Shown: in pieces, positions 60,317 through 64,000 of the stretch | Layout: every line of letters starts with the position of its first letter | Numbering within the stretch: position 1 is the first letter of the stretch | Source: Chitinophaga pinensis | GTDB taxonomy: Bacteria; Bacteroidota; Bacteroidia; SXHM01 | Length of the DNA stretch: 64,000 nucleotides | Direction of reading: 5' to 3' | NCBI GenBank assembly: GCA_945889235.1 | Contig: CAMDBK010000001.1 | Location: 1 to 64,000, forward strand | Notes under the pieces: model-generated | Seen by the model: only the letters and a program-made list of their open reading frames with translations | Told to the model about the DNA's origin: nothing | Databases searched by the model: none | Translations under genes and position numbers: made by a program

Positions 60317-60718
60317 TTATTTGCTGTAAACCGCAGTAACATTATCTGTTCCACCGGCTGAAACGGTATACGTCATATTAATGTGTGTGCCACTGAGAAC
60401 ACCGCTTCCCGCAACATTGAGGTTATCTACCAACTGTGCATTTAGTGTAAGTGAATTACCGCTTACAATTGCTTTTGCAGATTTTGAAAAACCAAGATTA
60501 TAAAAGTTGCTGATTAAAATAGCGGTGCTGTCGGTAGTAGATTTTGTAATGCTAACGTTATATGAAGATGTTCCGAGTTGAGAACTGCTTTCCTGACAAA
60601 TCCAGTTGCCTGTGTAATCATCGCGTTTATCAAAATTAAGATCTTCGGTGGTACAAGATGTAAGTGCAACAGCAATGCTGAATGCTACAAGTGCAATTTT
60701 ATTTTTCAAGGTTTTCAT
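60317..60718 (-). CDS. small lipoprotein of unknown function
   Basis: The 133-residue protein has a lipobox (ALTSC, Cys ~22) and a beta-rich mature part starting TTEDLNFDKRDDYTGNWIC. The pattern 'YTGNW.C...' followed by antiparallel strands (YNVSITKSTTDSTAI, SLTLNAQLV, HINMTYTVSAGG) resembles lipocalin-like small lipoproteins of Bacteroidota. Ligand unknown. Confidence 0.65.
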   Translation of the reverse strand: MKTLKNKIALVAFSIAVALTSCTTEDLNFDKRDDYTGNWICQESSSQLGTSSYNVSITKSTTDSTAILISNFYNLGFSKSAKAIVSGNSLTLNAQLVDNLNVAGSGVLSGTHINMTYTVSAGGTDNVTAVYSK

Positions 60719-60757
60719 GTGTAAATTTTTTTGTGAGATGTGGTCAGCAAAAACAAT

Positions 60758-60790
60758 TTTGATGCCATAAAAATAATTAAACCATTTTTG
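60758..60790 (+). promoter_or_regulatory. promoter for the gene at 60805
   Basis: TTTG at 60758-60761, a 21-nt spacer, and CATTTTTG at 60783-60790 (one mismatch to TAnnTTTG). Confidence 0.45.
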
Positions 60791-60804
60791 TAAAAAAATA
60801 AAAG

Positions 60805-61860
60805 ATGGAACAAACCCCTTTACTGATTTACGGAGCCTACGGCTACACAGGAGAATTAATTACAGAGAATGCAGTAAAGAAAGGCTGGAAACCTTTGCTG
60901 GCAGGTCGTAACGAAGAAAAATTAAAAACACTTGCAAATCGTTTTGGACTCGAATATGTAGTGTTTGATGTAAACGAAAAAGAAAAACTGCTCGCTGCTT
61001 TGCAAGGAAAAAAAGTGTTGCTCCACTGTGGCGGACCGTTTGCACATACTTACAAACAAATGATTAATGCCTGTTTGCAAACGCAAACACATTATCTTGA
61101 TATTACAGGCGAAATAGCAGTGTTTGAAGGTTCGGCAACAAGAAATGAAGAAGCAAAAAAAGCAGGAATAATGTTGATGCCCGGAACCGGCTTTGATGTA
61201 GTACCAAGTGATTGCATGGCTGCTTATTTGAAAAAACAATTACCGGATGCAACAAGTCTTAAACTTGCTTTTACAAGCCTGGGAAAAATGTCACGCGGAA
61301 CTTCATTAACCATGGTTGAAAACATTGGAGCAGGAGGAGCAATGCGCAAAAACGGAAAAATTATATCTGTTCCAAATGCACACGATGTGCGCGAATTTCC
61401 GTTCGGTGAAAAGAAAATTCTTTGCGCCACTATTCCCTGGGGTGATGTGTCAACAGCTTATTACAGCACCAAAATTCCAACTATTGAAACATATATGTCT
61501 GCTTCTCCGGCAATGGTGAAATCTATGAAGATGGGAAATTATATCGGGTGGTTATTATCAACTTCTTTCGTGCAAAATTACCTGAAAGCGAAAGTAAATA
61601 AACGCAAACCCGGGCCCGATGAACAGGAACGAAAAAACGGTTACAGTATTTTTTACGGTGAAGTAATAAATACAAAAGGAGAAAAGAAATCAGCCGGAAT
61701 GCAAACACCCGAAGGATACACACTAACCGCTGCAACCGCTGTAAACATTGCAGAAAAAGTGTTGAACGGAAATTTCAAAACCGGATATATGACTCCGTCA
61801 ATGGCTTATGGTGCTGATTTAATTCTTGAAACGGATGGAACAAAACGATATGATATATAG
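60805..61860 (+). CDS. saccharopine dehydrogenase-like NAD(P)-binding protein
   Basis: The 351-residue protein has an N-terminal Rossmann start LLIYGAYGYTGELI with AGRNEEKL, then LLHCGGPFAHTY, HYLDITGEIAVFE and MPGTGFDVVPSDC. This is the saccharopine-dehydrogenase/trans-acting enoyl reductase pattern. Members act on lysine intermediates or, in other bacteria, as trans enoyl reductases of polyketides. The role here is unknown. It is convergent with the phosphatase gene at 61868 (7 nt between stops). Confidence 0.86.
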   Translation: MEQTPLLIYGAYGYTGELITENAVKKGWKPLLAGRNEEKLKTLANRFGLEYVVFDVNEKEKLLAALQGKKVLLHCGGPFAHTYKQMINACLQTQTHYLDITGEIAVFEGSATRNEEAKKAGIMLMPGTGFDVVPSDCMAAYLKKQLPDATSLKLAFTSLGKMSRGTSLTMVENIGAGGAMRKNGKIISVPNAHDVREFPFGEKKILCATIPWGDVSTAYYSTKIPTIETYMSASPAMVKSMKMGNYIGWLLSTSFVQNYLKAKVNKRKPGPDEQERKNGYSIFYGEVINTKGEKKSAGMQTPEGYTLTAATAVNIAEKVLNGNFKTGYMTPSMAYGADLILETDGTKRYDI

Positions 61861-61867
61861 ATTGTTT

Positions 61868-62950
61868 TTACACCGCCACTCCTACCAGCATCATATCATC
61901 CAGCTGGCGGGCTGATTTTTTCCAGTTATCAATTTCAACTGAAAAGGCTTTTTCCTGTTCGGCTGAGGGTTTGGTATAATTAGCTGCCATGTTTTTGCGC
62001 AGGCGGGTAAGTCCGAACTTTTCATCATTGGCATTAAACTGGTCGGTTATGCCATCGCTGAACATATAGATGCGGTCGCCTGTTTGGTAGGGAATAGTTT
62101 GTGTGGAGTACTTGAATCCGGGTTTGAAATGGAAGCCTCCAAGACTGAAAAAATCTGCTTTCACTTCTTTCATATCTCCGTTAGCACTTATATAACACAG
62201 TCCCATTCCGGCTCCTGAAAAGTCAATTGTTTTTTGTTTGGTATCAATGCGGCACAGTGCCATTTCCATTCCATCGTGCACTTCTGAATCGCGTTTCTGA
62301 TTCAGTGTTTTCTGTATCTCTATGTGTATGGTGTCTAATATTTCGGCTGTGCCGGCATGTTTATTTTCGCTGGTTATTTTGTTGAGCAGACAGTACCCTA
62401 TCAGTGACATAAATGCACCGGGAACTCCGTGCCCTGTACAATCCACCGCTGCTATATATATATATCCGTTTGATTTATGATACCATAAAAAATCACCGCT
62501 TACCACATCACGCGGGCGGAACAAAAAGAAGGAACCGGGAAAATCGGTTTTCATTTGTTCGGCATTTGAAATCAATGCTAACTGTATGCGCTGCGCGTAA
62601 TCTATACTCTGCGATATTTTTTCAAGTGATTTGCTTAGATCTTTTTGTGCTAGTGAAAGTTCACTGTTCTTTTCATGCAAATCACGGGTGCGGTCCTGCA
62701 CCTTCTGTTCAAGGTTTTGATTCATTTGCATTACCTCATCCTGTTTTATTCCGGCAAGCATGGCAAACAACCCCAGAAACAAGGGTGCGCTGTCAATAAC
62801 CCAATGCAGGGGCTGTGTGTGTTGAACCTGTTTTATGCTGTCTATTGTAAAAGGGAGACCCTGAATAAGAACATCTAAAATACTTGAGATTACAGGAAAA
62901 CAGAAGCCAAAAAGGGCTCCGTAAATAAAGTAGCGTGTTCTGTAATTCAT
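61868..62950 (-). CDS. SiaA-like PP2C/SpoIIE phosphatase, membrane-bound
   Basis: The 360-residue protein has two or three N-terminal membrane segments (residues ~7-27, ~52-70), a coiled coil (~75-120) and a SpoIIE/RsbU-type PP2C domain. Metal-binding Asp residues lie in VVSGDFLW and AAVDCTGHGVPGAFM, then MFSDGITDQ and LDDMMLVGV. Such enzymes dephosphorylate partner proteins. Next to SiaC and SiaB homologues upstream it would dephosphorylate the SiaC-like protein. A repeat lies between it and siaC-like. Confidence 0.9.
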   Translation of the reverse strand: MNYRTRYFIYGALFGFCFPVISSILDVLIQGLPFTIDSIKQVQHTQPLHWVIDSAPLFLGLFAMLAGIKQDEVMQMNQNLEQKVQDRTRDLHEKNSELSLAQKDLSKSLEKISQSIDYAQRIQLALISNAEQMKTDFPGSFFLFRPRDVVSGDFLWYHKSNGYIYIAAVDCTGHGVPGAFMSLIGYCLLNKITSENKHAGTAEILDTIHIEIQKTLNQKRDSEVHDGMEMALCRIDTKQKTIDFSGAGMGLCYISANGDMKEVKADFFSLGGFHFKPGFKYSTQTIPYQTGDRIYMFSDGITDQFNANDEKFGLTRLRKNMAANYTKPSAEQEKAFSVEIDNWKKSARQLDDMMLVGVAV

Positions 62951-62960
62951 TGGTTCTAAT

Positions 62961-63051
62961 CGTCACCCTGAACTTGTTTCAGGGTCTTTTATTAATTAAT
63001 AGGTTTGTGAGATGCTGAAACAATCCCGATAACTATCGGGACAGCATGACG
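62961..63051. repeat. CACCCTGAAC/CAGCATGACG-family repeat with nested palindrome
   Basis: A copy from CGTCACCCTGAAC to CAGCATGACG. Its right half is interrupted by TCCCGATAACTATCGGGA (63024-63041), which replaces the GTT seen in sister copies between AACAA and CAGCATG. It lies between the siaC-like gene and the phosphatase gene. Confidence 0.9.
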
Positions 63052-63054
63052 AAA

Positions 63055-63432
63055 CTATGCTACCTGAATTTCAAAGGGAATATCTATGATGCTTTGCAAT
63101 TCTTCGCCTTTGGTCTTCATCATTTCGTCTGAGTTTTTGCAATGCCAGATTACTTTGGCTGTTTTGTTTTTGTCTATCAATTCCTGCATGCCGCTCATGA
63201 TGTTGAACAGATGGCGGGTTGATGAGGAGTTGATATAATCAAGGTGAAGGTGAAGTTCAGTTGAATCAAGTGGTGATTGGTAGTATTCGCTCAGCCATTC
63301 ATAAACGGGTTTAAAAAATGCCTGTGAATCTTCGGGCAGGGCTTTTCCTGAAATAAGAAGTTGTCCGTTGCCGGCATCCAGTGATATAGCGGGTGTATCT
63401 TCTGTTGCAGGTATATTGATGTTGTTTGCCAT
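63055..63432 (-). CDS. SiaC-like regulatory phosphoprotein (DUF1987)
   Basis: The 125-residue protein matches the DUF1987/SiaC family: TPAISLDAGNGQLLISGKALPED, FKPVYEWLSEYY, and LHLDYINSSSTRHLFNIM. In Pseudomonas, SiaC is phosphorylated by SiaB on a residue of the equivalent N-S/T-S-S/T region, and its state controls a diguanylate cyclase. Here the downstream target is not in the window. It begins 4 nt after the kinase gene stop. Confidence 0.87.
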   Translation of the reverse strand: MANNINIPATEDTPAISLDAGNGQLLISGKALPEDSQAFFKPVYEWLSEYYQSPLDSTELHLHLDYINSSSTRHLFNIMSGMQELIDKNKTAKVIWHCKNSDEMMKTKGEELQSIIDIPFEIQVA

Positions 63433-63436
63433 CGGA

Positions 63437-63976
63437 TTAGAATGTTACATTTAAGGTGAAAAAACTCATGTTGTTATCCGCATCGTCAAAAGAGTATGCA
63501 AGTGGTCCGCTGCTTTCACGGGCTATTTCAATAAGGCCTAAACCTCCTCCGCCTTTTTCGCTGAACATTCCTTCTTTCAATGTTTTTTTGTACAGGTCTT
63601 TTAACTCGTAATTATTGAGTTTGTTAAGCCCTGTAATCTTTTCGCTCAGTATATTTTTAGTTTCAGAGGTTACCATATTTCCTGTGCTTATGGTGTAGTT
63701 CTGGTCATCAAATGTAATCATAAAAAGACCTTCTTTGTTCTGCGAATCTAATGAATGTCTTGAAACATTCTGCAACTGCTCGACCAAAATAGAATATAAA
63801 CTTTTTCCTCGTGAGCTTTCATCGGGCGAATACATGCGCTCCTGAATGATGTTGATGATGGGTAGAATTGAGTCTTTTGAAAAGTCGCCTTTGTAGACCA
63901 TGAGTATGTTTGAGTTCTTTATCTCATCGTCAAACTGGCGGGTGAAGCGGAGTGTTTCTCCTACTTCGCGCTGCAT
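63437..63976 (-). CDS. SiaB-like protein kinase (DUF6272), N-terminus uncertain
   Basis: The 179 residues from the ATG at 63976 match SiaB-family kinases: NILMVYKGDFSKDSI, SLYSILVEQLQNVSRHS (N-box-like Asn and His of a GHKL fold), and GGGGLGLIEIARES (G-box). It would phosphorylate SiaC. The frame stays open to the window edge without stop (ASKEDLMQRE...), so the protein may begin further upstream. It is the first visible gene of the module kinase-SiaC-phosphatase. Confidence 0.85.
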   Translation of the reverse strand: MQREVGETLRFTRQFDDEIKNSNILMVYKGDFSKDSILPIINIIQERMYSPDESSRGKSLYSILVEQLQNVSRHSLDSQNKEGLFMITFDDQNYTISTGNMVTSETKNILSEKITGLNKLNNYELKDLYKKTLKEGMFSEKGGGGLGLIEIARESSGPLAYSFDDADNNMSFFTLNVTF

Positions 63977-64000
63977 GAGGTCTTCTTTTGATGCGAGTTT

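Noticed and set aside
1..64000. CRISPR arrays, tRNA or rRNA genes, transposases, prophage
   Set aside because: No regularly spaced direct repeats, no cloverleaf or rRNA signature in the short gaps, and no transposase or phage protein among the genes.

Overview
The window looks like a chromosomal segment of an environmental Bacteroidota. Six secreted proteins end in a type IX secretion (T9SS type A) sorting domain. Lipoprotein signals and '...AQ' signal peptides are common. Many genes have a Bacteroidota-type -7 promoter box (TAnnTTTG) in their 5' flank, and Shine-Dalgarno sequences are almost absent. The order below Bacteroidota cannot be settled from this sequence. I see no rRNA, tRNA, CRISPR array, transposase, prophage or replication origin. 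Gene density is high and no gap exceeds 300 bases; the two longest (24282-24554 and 48026-48280) hold mainly dispersed palindromic repeats.

Layout. 1-9 kb: a TPR-type adenylate cyclase cut by the window edge, two unknown secreted proteins, two T9SS cargos, a cystathionine gamma-synthase-type enzyme, and a LemA/DUF3137 pair. 8.8-11 kb: the housekeeping run prs-rplY-pth. 11-13 kb: tandem outer-membrane barrel paralogues. 13-19.5 kb: an MBL hydrolase, deoC with an aldehyde dehydrogenase, a long FabG-type reductase, an SGNH lipoprotein and superoxide dismutase. 19.5-32 kb: a membrane protein overlapping a T9SS cargo gene, a short SSB, a GT39-like glycosyltransferase, RNase HI, PlsC, an RDD protein, mannose-1-phosphate guanylyltransferase and an aminotransferase. 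32-39.7 kb: oligopeptidase B, two OmpA-domain proteins, and a sulfate-activation operon cysC-cysD-cysN with a toxin-antitoxin pair lodged between cysD and cysN. 39.8-46.4 kb: an M28 peptidase, lgt, a second toxin-antitoxin pair, a GT87-like membrane protein, four small unknown proteins and an RRM protein. 46.5-64 kb: an MltD-type lytic transglycosylase, a giant Gly-rich T9SS protein, a beta-helix lipoprotein, a penicillin-acylase homologue, a J-KTSC protein, an acyl-CoA dehydrogenase, a second transsulfuration-type enzyme, small lipoproteins, a saccharopine-dehydrogenase-like reductase, and a SiaB-SiaC-SiaA-like partner-switching module at the right edge.

Two signals stand out. First, short palindromic repeats of at least seven families are scattered through the window. 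Most are intergenic, but some lie inside genes: in frame in the FabG-type gene, lgt and probably deoC, at the 3' end of plsC, and at the start codon of the acylase gene. An 18-bp palindrome (TCCCGATAGCTATCGGGA) is nested inside two unrelated repeat families. Second, the toxin-antitoxin pair sits inside the cys operon, with start/stop overlaps linking antitoxin to toxin and toxin to cysN.

Functional threads: sulfate activation and sulfur amino acids (cysCDN, two Cys/Met PLP enzymes); nucleotide and pentose metabolism (prs, deoC plus aldehyde dehydrogenase); envelope and glycan work (lgt, plsC, manC, two GT-C-like proteins, OmpA proteins, barrels, MltD); T9SS-exported proteins; and signalling (adenylate cyclase, Sia switch). 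No T9SS machinery gene lies in the window.
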